In this document: piece by piece, positions 28,193 through 39,700 of the stretch
Layout of the letters: every line of letters begins with the position of its first letter
How positions within the stretch are numbered: position 1 is the first letter of the stretch
Assembly: GCA_949825025.1 (NCBI GenBank)
Contig: OX463782.1
Location: forward strand, 31,963,351 to 32,027,350
Direction: 5' to 3'
Source of the DNA: Siphlonurus alternatus
Lineage: Eukaryota; Arthropoda; Insecta; Ephemeroptera; Siphlonuridae
DNA length: 64,000 nucleotides
Position numbers and translations under genes: made by a program
Notes under the pieces: model-generated
The model's input: the letters and a program-made list of their open reading frames with translations, nothing else
What the model was told of the DNA's origin: nothing
Database searches by the model: none

Positions 28193-29106
28193 TGATTCAA
28201 TTTAGTGAGACAAGTCGCTGTTTCCACTCTTTATGACTGATGTACTAACATAACAATATAAGCACGTCAAATCATGTTATTCAACAACCTCACTGTGTCT
28301 ATCATAAAAAAAATTATACAATATTTGTGTGTAATTTTATTACATTCTTTTTTACAAGATTTTAAAGTGTCAATCTTACTAAGCCTCAGTAAATCCCTGG
28401 ATCTTTCAGCGCTCTCCCTTTTACCACCATAGTATACTTTTTTTTTTTTTTTTGTTCCGTCAGCCAAACTTAACTTATAATGCTAATATGCAATATTTAT
28501 TCATAACCGTGAAAATTGACAACTGACTACACTCCAGATTATAAATATTTATTTAAATTTTAATATTTGGCTTACACAGTTAAACTGGGAACGCCCCCCT
28601 TGCCCCTTCTTACTTTCTGACGAGGCAGTAGAACGTCAAATTACCTCGAATATAAACAACATAGAATAAATTTTATTGAGACTCCTTCTGTAGGAGGAAG
28701 TAAAAACGATGTTTGCTATACTTCTGTTACAAATAATATTACATGCATTATGATACTCCTGAATCAAAATTTCAATATTTTTTGTAAATTTTGCAAACAT
28801 GTGATGAAAAACTTTAAATTTCTGGTATTTTTCATATCTTGTTAACCGTAATTCATATATGAAGTATGAAAACATGTTCTATTCTCAACAAGGCTGGTAA
28901 AAATAAACCTTTTCACAAATTAAAGAAGGAGTGTTGGAACTAGAATGCCTAGCTGTAATAACTAATAATAATATAATATTTGTCATAACTAAACCCTGTT
29001 GTATAGGTTACTGGTCACAAGTGACTGAATTTAACTTTCCGGTTCTTCGTAAACCCAAACTAGCAATCAATTTTTAGGTTTTTTTAGATTTCTTCCAAAT
29101 CGGAGA
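28193..29106. other. AT-rich intergenic stretch
   Basis: Nothing recognisable. Confidence 0.4.
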
Positions 29107-29390
29107 GGCTATGGCCTAGCAATCTATCCCGGCATTTGCCTGCGACTGAGGAAAACGTAGAAACCTCAGCCAGGATGGACGCTATAGCTTTTGTCAGTGA
29201 ACCTGAAGTGCAATGGTCCAAAGCCAGGGGAACCACATAGTGGAAAAGCGCAACGATTTACCCCTGGGTGGGAAACATGATTTTTTTTTAAAATGATCCC
29301 CATCCAACTACTAACCACGCTCGGCGTTACTTGACTTCGGTGATCTGACGAGACCCGGTTAAGCACACTGCGCAATACCTCCCAAACTCA
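29107..29390 (-). repeat. 5S rRNA-derived SINE, copy A
   Basis: On the minus strand, 29358-29299 reads like the internal part of eukaryotic 5S rRNA: GGGTCTCGTCAGATCACCGA, then GTCAAGTAACGCCGAGCGTG, then GTTAGTAGTTGGATGGGGA. This covers the 5S internal control region (A box, intermediate element, C box), so a type 1 pol III promoter was captured. The 3' body (CCAGGGGTAAATCGTTGCGC onward) and the core GAGGTTTCTACGTTTTCCTC match copy B at 44389. It is not a functional 5S gene because the ends of 5S are absent or unpaired. No protein is encoded. Confidence 0.85.
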
Positions 29391-29488
29391 CAAATAAAAT
29401 CGCACAACAAAATATGTAGGCATATTTTACAAAACTAATCTCATACGTCATTAGATCTTTAATGTATTCCCAGACTATATATATTATA

Positions 29489-29577
29489 ATCAACAAAGGA
29501 TCGAGATAATAATGCGGCAGTGATATTTATCGTGTGCCGACCAACGTTGAGAGCGCCTGTAGAGCACGCAACCCGCC
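29489..29577 (+). repeat. Dispersed conserved block, copy 2
   Basis: Partner of 14878-14990 in opposite orientation (see that entry). Just beyond it, GCAACCCGC (29568-29576) and GCGGGTTGC (29593-29601) form a perfect 9-bp stem. Confidence 0.6.
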
Positions 29578-29601
29578 AAGCAAAACGGCAAAGCGGGTTG
29601 C

Positions 29602-30472
29602 ATAATCACCAAGTCACAATGACACGAAAACGGCGGCATTTTTAAAGAACTTATTTAAATATTCTATTTTTAACAAGATAATTTTTTTAAATTATGTAAC
29701 AAGATTAAAAATAAAGTAATTTGTGTTTAAGTTAACATATTGATGTTTAGGTTTAATAAGTGTTTGTACGTATGACGTTGATTGATAAAGTGGAAAATGT
29801 TATGAAAACACGTCAGCCTTTGAGGCGTGAAAATTAGCTGCTAACATTACCATCAACAGCTTGTTGTAGCGCTGACGTAGCAAACAGGTTTATAAAATCA
29901 TTATAAAATTCTACTTTGTGCCATTTATATTAATTATAAAAAAATATACTCAAAGAATTAACTATCATGTTTAGTGCATGAGTTATCCAGCAAAACTTGA
30001 ATTTTAACCCGAAAATATTGCAAAGAAGTTACTCTCAAACTATAGAAACAGTTAAGGAAGCCAAAATTCTCGAAAATAATAAATTATTTTTTCAAGTCAT
30101 AAATTATATAGCATTAAAAAGTATTCCTTAAATTGTGGCATGTTAAGTTACTAATTTTATTAAAATATTTAAAGCAAAAAATATAAAAAAAAAGAAAGAA
30201 ATACCTTCAGAGTAACTTTTTAACATGATTTTCTATTTAATTTGTGCAAGAAAAATAATATTTACTCTTGTTACTTCTTTTTATTCTTTTTAATGTTAAT
30301 AAGACTTTACCTTAGTGGTATGAGTAAGCAAACATGAAAATTGTTTCTCAAACGATGCAATAAGTTAAACTTTCTGCATTATTTAGTAAAAATCCAATAT
30401 AATTTACGATCAGTTGGCATTCACAGAAGTTTAAAAACACACAAAACGGCTGTGTTGACTAAAATTTGTGAA
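29602..30472. other. AT-rich intergenic stretch
   Basis: Nothing recognisable. Confidence 0.4.
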
Positions 30473-30654
30473 ATGCAACAACAACGTCCAGGTTCCATTC
30501 ATCCACGTTCTTTATGCTTTTTCATTCCCATTGTATTCTTTGTTGGCTTTTCGCCAGTTTTGACCATCACTCTCACAGAGCAAAATAATCCAACTGGCTT
30601 GAGCGGACCATTAGAGTCATCAATACCGCAATTCAAAAAGGGAAGCTTACTTCA
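30473..30654 (+). CDS. Candidate exon encoding a membrane segment, unrecognised
   Basis: From ATG at 30473 an open frame of 61 codons runs to a TAA at 30656. Its composition differs from the flanks. It reads as a short Gln-rich, basic N-terminus (MQQQRPGSIHPRS), then a 20-residue hydrophobic segment (CFFIPIVFFVGFSPVLTITL), then a Pro/Ser/Gly-rich polar tail. This would suit a single-pass membrane protein. The frame is also open upstream to 30341. A possible splice donor, CA|GTAATG, overlaps the stop, so the exon could end at 30654. No family is recognised and no neighbouring exon is identified. It may be chance. Confidence 0.3.
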
Positions 30655-30658
30655 GTAA

Positions 30659-32649
30659 TGTTATTTCTCTGAATATAACTATTTGATTTGAGAATAATAT
30701 ATTATTTCATTGTATAATACGTGTGTATCTTTGTTAAACTAAATGAAGAGATATTGTATGCTTTTCGTTATTAAACATTAAGCTATCCAGTAATTTGACT
30801 ATTCCCTAAGCTATACACGTATATTCTATGGAACCACTGAGCTCTAGAAGTGTGGGAAAATTCATTATTCAACATATAACTGTGCTCAACAAAACCAACA
30901 ATTTATATATTAGTTTGTTTTTTCAACCCTTAAGGGATAGCTGTTCGATGTACCACAATTAGCATAAAATGTGAAGCATTTTAAATTATGTAAATGAAGT
31001 TTAAACATTCATCTATAATGAAATAATGTAACATCCAGTAGTTTTTTTTATTATTCTCTTTACATTATATCACTGCTATACTCCATGAAAAATGTAATAA
31101 AGATCAATTTGAGGTGTAATATTAAAAAAAAAGGTCAAAGGTTTTATGATTACATCATTAATTGCAAGGCCAAGTCAGCAGGAAGATTGCGTTCTAAATT
31201 TGACTTTATGAATACTATTTTCATTACCGTAGCCTGAACAAAAGCTCAAAATGAAATCGTAAACTTTGGCTTCCTTCCTACAAAAGCAAAAAACTGAGAC
31301 GAAAAACAAAATCGTAAAAAGATCGTAATTTTTATAACATACTTGATGATGTTTCTATAATGTTTGAATTAGATTTTCAAGTAGTATGAATTTTTAATTT
31401 AGTCGCATAGAAAAATAATAAAATATTTTCAAATAAAGGGAAAAGAAAATTGAACTTTTAATAAACACTATTTTAAGAAATAGTATATTAGTCTTATAGT
31501 AGAGTTTCAAAAACAAGCATTTAATTATAAAATTGATTTTGGTAAAGCACTATAGCTGCAATTGCTGTATAAATTGTTTAATATGTTTGTTAAAATATTA
31601 TGTTGTTTAATTCTGACGTGTCTTTATTCAAAATGCTGCATTTTATAATGTTTGTATGCTTGGAAAATTGATAAATAAAAACAAAATTCTATATATACGC
31701 TTATATTAATTCTATTTGAAATTTATTAAAATAAAGAAATTTATTAAAAATGATGTAAAAAAATATATAAATATTATATTGTAACCCTACACTGCTACAT
31801 TAAAAATTTATTAAAAACATTATTTCAAGTACAGGCATAATCCTAAACAAATATTTAACCTATGGGGAAACAATTAAACATGCATTACGTCAGTATACTG
31901 ATGAAGGTATGGTAATTAATGGAGAGCTGTGTAGGTAGCTACTCCATTTGTCCACAAAACCTTCTCCTTGGTTGTCCCTATACAAACCGCAAGCTTAATA
32001 AGGATAATAACATTAAAATTATGCCAATTAAATTATTACGTATAAGTGATATCAATTATAATTATATTTACTCAAAATGTTTTTAAAAAAAGTCACTTGC
32101 ATCATCCTGCTTCTAATTATTTCATCCTGCATTTGAACGACAAAATTTGAGAGACGACCATGGCGTCTAATTACCCTCTTGGCACCACGTGGAGTTGGAC
32201 GGGGGGGGGGGGGGGGGGATTTGAAGAGCAATCAGGACGAGCAACGAGGGCGGATATTACGTAATATGAAACCGTCTTTTTAATGAGAGTTTACGTATGG
32301 GAAGAAGAAAACAAAACATTTTGCTGCTTTAGAGATTGTATAAAATATGTTTGTAAAAATGTATCTATTCAGTGGGAGTTGATGATCTTCAGTAAAATAT
32401 AAAGTTCTCTAATTAGTATTTCCAGGTAGAAAGTTTATTTTATTTATTTATTTATTTCCTCATGTGGCTGTACATAATACAACATATAGAGGTACAAAGA
32501 TATTGATACTAATAATTATGTTTGGAACTTAAAATAACATAAGATTAGGATACAAGTAATATATTATATACATAAGTAATATATATTATATACTTGTGCC
32601 TCTGTAATATGACCATTTTTATACAAATAAAAAGAGAAAACTAAACTTG
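30659..32649. other. AT-rich intergenic stretch
   Basis: A poly-G run of about 17 at 32201-32218 and a short (TTTA)n at about 32440-32458. No gene is supported. Confidence 0.4.
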
Positions 32650-33029
32650 TGCTATTTTAGAGTTAACCAAAACAACCCTTCATTAAAAATGAGTTCCAAC
32701 ACATCAGATAATCAATTTAGCTTGTTTCTGAAACCACCATCAGTTTTTTTTTTTTTTTTTTATCTCAGGAACAGCCTTTGAATTCTTTTGAAACGGTTCA
32801 CATTAAAAAAATAGTAAAATTCAAGGTACGTGAATTCCTCTCTTAAATTCAAATTCTTAATGCGAAATAATTTAAAAAATTCAAAAGCTGTTCCTGATAT
32901 AAAATATAAATAAATAAAACCCACTCAATTGAATGGCAATATCAGAAACCAACTAAATTCATTATACTTGATGTGTTACATTCTATGTTTTAATGAAAGG
33001 TTGTTTTGGTTATTAATTTTAAAATAGCA
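32650..33029. mobile_element. Long imperfect palindrome, about 380 bp
   Basis: The outer ends are TGCTATTTTA and TAAAATAGCA. The arms pair in blocks over about 170 bp each: ACCAAAACAACCCTTCATTA with TAATGAAAGGTTGTTTTGGT, TTTCTGAAACC with a TTTCTGATATTG equivalent, and CAGGAACAGCCTTTGAATTC with AATTCAAAAGCTGTTCCTG. The centre is AT-rich. Non-coding foldback transposon, single copy here. Small indels show that it is not recent. Confidence 0.7.
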
Positions 33030-33296
33030 ACAATGTATTTAGGGCAATTTACTCTTAAAATAAAAATTTAATGGAAATAATTTAAAAAATTTGTATCACT
33101 TTAATTTAACGTGGAAATTTCGTGAAGAGTTGGGACAGAAAAAATCATCGAAAATTTACTATAACAGGGTCATAAGTCATAATAAAAGATGAGCTGATGT
33201 CTTAAAGTTCCACAAACCCTTCATCGCAGAATCTGTAACTGAAAATGAAACACGTGGCATAGTGACTCTATAAACATAGACATATTGATAATATTT

Positions 33297-33476
33297 AGAG
33301 GATATTCAAAAGTACCTAACTTAATTAATATAAATTTTAGAGTATAGAAAATTTCAGTACAGATTCAGTACCGAAAATTAACATCAAATTTTAATACATC
33401 AAATTTTAGTACTAAAATTCTTTAAAATTAATTTTTTAACTAAAATTGTATGGTAAGTTCTTCATGAATATCCCCT
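33297..33476. mobile_element. Diverged foldback element, GGATATTCA ends
   Basis: The left end GAGGATATTCAAAAGTACCT pairs imperfectly with the right end CTTCATGAATATCCCC. The inner part is rich in TTTTAGTAC/GTACTAAAA type repeats. A possibly related stretch at 62370-62465 (GAAATATTCAC, CCAAATTTTGGTACTAAAA) is more eroded. Confidence 0.4.
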
Positions 33477-33558
33477 AGCTTGCCCAATTCCAGAAACCAA
33501 AAATAGGAAGTTAATTAGCTGAAGAATTGCGACAGCATTTACTAGCAGAGGGTATTAT

Positions 33559-33864
33559 AATGGAGTATCGACCTCAATTTTTTTATTGCAGAAATGGATA
33601 GATCTACTCTGATTTTTTTCAGATTTTTTAGAGCCCGGGAACTATTTTTAAAAAATTATTGAAAGTTCTTTTCGTGAAGTCACGAGACGCCGCTCCTTAA
33701 GAAAAAGATAGGACTTGCTGCCGGGTGACGTCACAAAAAGGACTTTCAATAATTTTTTAAAAATAGTTCCTGGACTCTAAAAAATCTGAAAAAAATCAGG
33801 GTAGCATAACTTTGCACGCTCTATCTATTTCTGCAATAAAAAAATTTGAGGTCAATACTCCATT
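33559..33864. mobile_element. Foldback MITE, family A copy 2
   Basis: The ends are AATGGAGTATCGACCTCAAT and GAGGTCAATACTCCATT. The central pair is AAAAATTATTGAAAG and CTTTCAATAATTTTT. One of the two TGACGTCA palindromes is kept (33726) and the other has become TGAAGTCA. Part of the left arm (the AAAGTTATGC block) is deleted. Length 306 bp, non-coding. Confidence 0.85.
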
Positions 33865-34328
33865 ATATATATTCTATAAAAGAATCTTGCTCTTAAAATC
33901 CATATTCATTTCTTATTTATACAATATACTATATTTCACTATATTTAACAACAACATTCTGTTAGTTTTACATAAATTATTCAGATGTAATTTATTTAAA
34001 TAATTCATTTGCATGTAATTAAAGACAACGGTTAATTACTATTAAATAATTCACAGAAACTCAACCAGAACGTTTTAGCATATTTATAACAAAACAATCT
34101 TGAGATTAAATTATTCTAATTGTTGTGTTATGTTAAATAACTTACAAAAGTTTCTAAAAATAAAAAATATTATAATAGAGACTTTGTGGTGTAATGTAAA
34201 CAATTTTATAATGTAAAAAGACAAACTTTAGCTTAATAAAGCGTTGTCATGGTTTGTCAAATTCTGACTTCTCATTGTTTGTCAAGATTGCGTGACCTTA
34301 CGAACAGTTTTCTCCCTCCTTCCTCACT
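33865..34328. other. AT-rich intergenic stretch
   Basis: Nothing recognisable. Confidence 0.4.
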
Positions 34329-34528
34329 CAGGCGCGGATCTAGGGGGGGGGGGGGGGCTGGGGACTGCGGCCCCCCATAAAATTTTGGATTTAACCTGGG
34401 CAATACAGGCACTTCCCCTACTCCAAATTTTTCTTAGTTTCTTAACATTGGCCTTATGGAGCCCCCCCCCCCCTCCCCAGAAAATTTTCAGCCCCCCCCC
34501 CCGATTTTTTTTCCTGAATCCGCGCCTG
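34329..34528. mobile_element. hAT-like GC-rich MITE, 200 bp
   Basis: The TIRs are CAGGCGCGGATCTAGG and CCTGAATCCGCGCCTG, 14 of 16 matching. Just inside the left TIR is a run of about 14 G, and two C-runs lie toward the right end. CAGG-type termini with a GCGGAT motif are typical of hAT non-autonomous elements. The 8 bp flanks (CCTTCCTC, CCTTCCCT) look like an imperfect duplication. Open frames read across it, rich in Gly or Pro, come from the homopolymer runs. Confidence 0.75.
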
Positions 34529-36049
34529 CCTTCCCTGATATAGTTCTCGCATCTTATCTTCGATGTGACGTCACGTGATCCTCCCATTAGTATTGTATTG
34601 GAGGAGGAAGAAAAAGGTTCGTGACGTCAAACCAAATACAAGCTATGACAACTATGTACCTCTCAATCAAAACTTTTCCTCGCACGATACAGCTAGGAGG
34701 GCCGGGAGACACGCACGCTTGAGAATGTTGCCAAACTATTTGAACGTACGTAACGACAAGTCAACGAAACTTTTGATTTCATTTTCTCCAACCAACCTTT
34801 AAAAAAAATGTCACAAGGAGTAAGAAAATTATATAGAAGGGGGAAGAAAAAAATGTATTTTTTTGAAAATAAATTAGAAAACTCTGATGAAAAACAGTTA
34901 AACCTCACAATTTGTTTTAAAGTGAATGAGAGAACTTTTTATTTTTTATATCAATTGAAGTTTATTTATTTTACACTTCATTTCTTGTTACATATACTAA
35001 TTTATTTTATATATTACAAAAAAAAACTTAATAAGCCTAAATATTTTTCTTCGGCTTGCAGATATTTCTTCTGATATTATATAAATTATTAAAATACTAA
35101 CAAAAACTGCATAATAGATCGTACTATAATATATAAAATAATTGTATATAACGATCAATTTTAAGTATTACGCAAGAAAATGAATGACATAAAGAACAAA
35201 TATAATTTGCATATTCAGTATATTGTATAATACATTCTATATGAAGTATTAAACAATGAAGATTCTCAAATTCCCTCTAAGGATTCATATGGTTCATTAT
35301 TACATTATAACATATTACAGAGGGTGATTATCTGTTCAAATAAGCCTTAAAATTGCCTCCACCAATACGAAATGTGTTTGAATAATTAAAGGATGATGGC
35401 TTAAAATACTGTTTGCATTGAAATTATAATATCATGTCTGCGAACGTTATAAACATTTGAACTATCCAAGTTAGGAAATACAATACAGTGAACTATTAAG
35501 GATATTTCCAGTATAACATATAGAGCTCTGAGGGTACTTTAAAATTTATAATTATTATTCAGTTTCTAGTAAAATTAACACACACAAAGGATTTAGGTAC
35601 TTTAAATATTTAAGAACGCATATATTACTATACAAATGGGATAAATAAAAAAATTACCTATATATTTTTAATTCAACAATATTATTCTTAGACATATTTT
35701 ATAATTGTAATAACTTGTAATTAACATTTTGTGACCTTTTTTTATGAAATGAGGATAATTGAATGAATAATTTTGTACGTGCCATTGAATTGAATATAAT
35801 TTAATTAATTTTATAATTGTTTATAATATAATTTAATATTAAATTAGTTGAATAAATATATACTAGCTATAATAACTATTATATATATTATATTTATATA
35901 ATATTTATGAAAATATTAATATTCCAATCAGGTTAATTGTAATTATAATAAATTTTAATTATATAACCTATAATAATAATTAAATTAAATTTTCCAAACA
36001 TTATCATAATAATAATTATCTAGGATTATTTGTGGTCGTATGATAGACG
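34529..36049. other. AT-rich intergenic stretch
   Basis: Two TGACGTCA sites at 34566 and 34622 lie 56 bp apart beside the hAT-like element. The 35640-36015 part is exceptionally AT-rich and ends abruptly at the GC-rich stretch that follows. No gene is recognised. Confidence 0.4.
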
Positions 36050-36294
36050 ATGAGTGTGGCAGATGGACTTTATTTTGTGCGCCGGCGCCAAGTTGGCTCT
36101 GTGGGGCGCCGGGTCTTGATAGTTTGTCAGTCGGTGTGCACCGTGCGCGGGATCGTGTCGTGTGATTCGCAGACGGAGAACGTTCGTGTCTTTGGAGAAC
36201 GATTGTTGAGTGGTACAAGAAAGACACTGGGATACAGCAAGTTGTGTTGGTTCAATATTTCAGTGTGTCATGAACTTTATTGTGACTCAGCAAT
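36050..36294 (+). CDS. Candidate 5' exon of an unrecognised gene
   Basis: A sharply bounded GC-rich stretch in very AT-rich DNA. It carries an initiator-like TCAGTC (36127-36132) and CpG-rich sequence (CACCGTGCGCGGGATCGTGT). It ends at a good splice donor, AATAG|GTGAGATA, with the exon's last base at 36294. From the ATG at 36050 the frame is open through the donor (about 82 codons; starts MSVADGLYFVRRRQVGS), without a domain I recognise. It may be a non-coding first exon that happens to be open, or a coding first exon. The opposite strand is also partly open. No second exon is identified. Confidence 0.33.
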
Positions 36295-36431
36295 AGGTGA
36301 GATATTTTTACCTGTATTTAATGTAATTATAGTTAAGATGTTAAAGTTATGAACAAATATAGAACGGTACTGTAGAATAAATATGATGGCAATGTTCCTT
36401 AATTAAGATTATTTTAATTATCAAAATGTTT

Positions 36432-36780
36432 AATGGAGTATCGACCTCAAATTTTTAATTTTTTTGCAGAAATGGATAGAGCATGTAAAGTTATGCTACA
36501 CTGATTTTTTTTTTTCATAATTTTTAGAGCCCGAGAACTATTTTTAAAAAAAAATATTGAAAGGACTTTTTGTGACGTCACGAGGCATCACTCCTTAAGA
36601 AAAGGATAGGACTTGCCACCTTGTGACGTCAGATAAAAGGACTTTAAATAATTTTTTTTAAAAATAGTTCCCGGTCTCAAAAAAAAAAAAAAAAAAAAAA
36701 AATGAAAAAAATCAGGGTAGCAAAACTTTGCACGGTCTATCCATTTCTGCAATAAAAAAATATTGAAGTCCCCATCCATT
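36432..36780. mobile_element. Foldback MITE, family A copy 3
   Basis: Starts AATGGAGTATCGACCTCAAA. The right terminus is degenerate (TTGAAGTCCCCATCCATT). The arms GGATAGAGCATGTAAAGTTA and GCAAAACTTTGCACGGTCTA are eroded. TGACGTCA occurs twice (36573, 36624), as in copy 1. The right arm is expanded by a poly-A tract (about 36680-36702). Length 349 bp. Confidence 0.8.
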
Positions 36781-39700
36781 CAAATTGACATAATTTAAGG
36801 TAAAATACATTGAATTATAAAAGAAGTTCTAAGGTTATTAAATTTCATATAGTCCTAAGTATAAAACTTAGAAATAAAATATTAAATAAAATTAAAAATA
36901 AAATATTTTGTCATTAAATATTTTGAAATTTTCATATTTTTTGTAACAAAAAATCCTACATGTTGACAATTTAATACAATTGTTATATTAAACAACAGTA
37001 AAAATTGTTATTCACTACGCAACATTCTGTGAAAAAATGACTTGAATTTCCTGAATGATAGCAGCTATCCAATAACTCGAGGGCACTAAGACGAGCAAGT
37101 CTTTGCCTTTTAGGCTTTTTACGTCAGAGGAAAAAAAAATCGGTTTAAAAGCAAAATAAATTATTTTTAGTGCTTTTAAAGCACAATATCTTGATCACAG
37201 AGCTTTTAAAGCAATTTTTTATGGACCATAAAAAAACGCAAATTTAGCACATTAATACATTGTTTACTTCGAAAGCGCATCTCCTACATAAAGGCTTATG
37301 TTTACTAATTTCGCAAAATTAGCAAATTCTCCAGAACTCCCCTTAATTTTCCATTTTTGATAAAAATTTCTCTCATCATTTCAATTAAATTATTAAACTA
37401 ATATTTCATATTTTTATCAGACAAAAAATTTTTTTCTGTATTTTTTTTATCATATTTTTGAATACAATATTCCATTTTTTTTCTCTCTCCTAAAAAACAT
37501 CCTGTAGTTTATATCTTGGGGTGTTTTATGACACAAATGTGTCAGAATGACAGAACTAAAGATATAAATTTCCGCACCACAAAGGATACTGGCGAGCTAT
37601 ACCATTTGAATACGTTGGTTGTATGGTGTTAGGGGTGGCGCCTAGGTTTGCTGGTGGTAGTATTAGGCGCCAGCACGTGCATACAAAGCGAGTCATTGTT
37701 ATGCAGCATGTGCACCTGAGGTTGTCTAACAGACAATGAAGCATTGTTGCAACAACAACATGTATATATAGATACAATAAACATAAGTTGACTTAATTGT
37801 GTTTATAAAAACATTTCAATTGTATATCAAATAGAACATTTTTATTAATTTAAATGTAACATGTTACATTTCACTTTGTTTTTATATGTTAATTATATTG
37901 GATATATGTAAATTAATGCTCCAACAAGATAATTTTTTAAATTAATGTTTAATTAGGAAAATTCTCATATATAAATTAATTAATTTAGATTTAGATAATT
38001 AAATAGCGTTTATAATGAAATATGTTTTTTTTTATGTTCCTTTTTATAATTAATATTATATATATCATATGGTCGTACATATTCAAAATATTCACTAAAA
38101 ATAAGTACAATATATTTTTAACGTAATTTTTTTATCACTTTGTTCTCATATAATATCAAAATATCCCCGCGTCAAAGATCGTGTTAAAAACACCCTTGGC
38201 TTTCTGATGAAGCGATATCAAAGTTCCTTAAGATCCACCACAAACTTCTTTTATACTTTAAATCTGAGCATACAATTTTATCAAGCAAAAAATCGTGTCA
38301 ATTTCAAGATCAAACAATTTTATAGAGGGATTTCAGCCACGCATACACATGGTCATTGAAAAAAATTGTTGCAGCATTTGAAGAGGATGTCATGATAAAG
38401 AGATGTACCATGATTATTTACTTAAGAAGAGATGTAGCTTACTGTAATTTACCATAGTCGAGGAGAAGTTTTAATTATTTTTGTCAACGTAAACGTTTTG
38501 GGGCAAGTTGTAATAACATATTTTAAATAGAACTCACAAAAAAAAAAGTTCTACAGTGTAAAATTTAAGTTCTCTCAGAGTAAAATGGGGTTAAATTATA
38601 CCAACAACATAATGAAGTATTAATTTTTTTACTGTATGTATAAATGGATATAGATATTATAAAATTAAATAACTTTTTTTACCGGGAACTTTTTTTTAAC
38701 AATACTTCTCAGACTCAAAAAATATAAAAAATATAGATTAATAATATAATTTTGTGTTCTCATTGATGTAATATTTTTATGTTGATCTTACTTATACTGT
38801 ATTATTAAAATGATCAGTTTATAAAGAAACATCACTTGAGTTTTTTGGGTTTTATTAATTTCTTAAACTTATTTTGATTAAGTAAAATATACGAGGAAAA
38901 TAATAAATGTTACTTAAATAAAGATTTTAATATTTTTTTTTTTTGCTATTTTGCTATCATTAGCTTTGAATCAGAGTTATAAATGAAAATATAAAGTCTG
39001 CATTCAATTAACAACAATGGTATGTCGTTAAAGTAAAACAATTGTAAAAAGAAATAATATTATAACTTAAAAGAAATAACAACATCATTTAAGAATAATG
39101 TACGAATGAAAATAACAATCTACCTTTATTTCAAAGCTGATTAAATTGAAGCTCTAAAAGCAGGAAAATTAAAAGTTACTTCTAGTTTTAGAAAAACGAA
39201 TGAGAAAGAGAAAACTTCTTTATGTCTTATTTGATAAAAAATAAAAAGCTTTAAAAAGATGCTTTTTATTTTTATACTTTAAGGCAATCTTTCTTTTATT
39301 TTTTTCCCTCTTTGCATTTTTATCTCTTTTGAATTTTCCAATATTGTAAAATCAGATCGGTCTAAATTATAGTTTATCGATATCTACTTGGGTCACCCAT
39401 GATTTGGTTCTTATCTGGTACAATCGGATCTCAAGTGGCATTCTTTGTTTGGACAGCTTTGTATGTACAGCCAAGCCAAGGCGGTAAAATTGCCATGAAA
39501 TTCACGTACGCACGAAGCACTCGAGTTTTTTACCAACCAGGATTTACCTTGTTCTTTTTTTAACGTTATACTTGACCACTGAAAGAAATATGCTTGTTAC
39601 GTTGGAATTGAGGAACGCTTTTTTTCTGCATTCTGGATTTCATAGATTTTTATTAAATCTGTGATAATAACATGTTACTTACATATCAATAAATAGTCTT

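Noticed and set aside
29299..29358. Possible genuine 5S rRNA gene
   Set aside because: Only the internal control region is present, with a foreign 3' body shared with a second copy; a SINE head, not a gene.
34292..34587. Gly/Pro-rich open frames on both strands
   Set aside because: Generated by G and C runs inside the hAT-like MITE.
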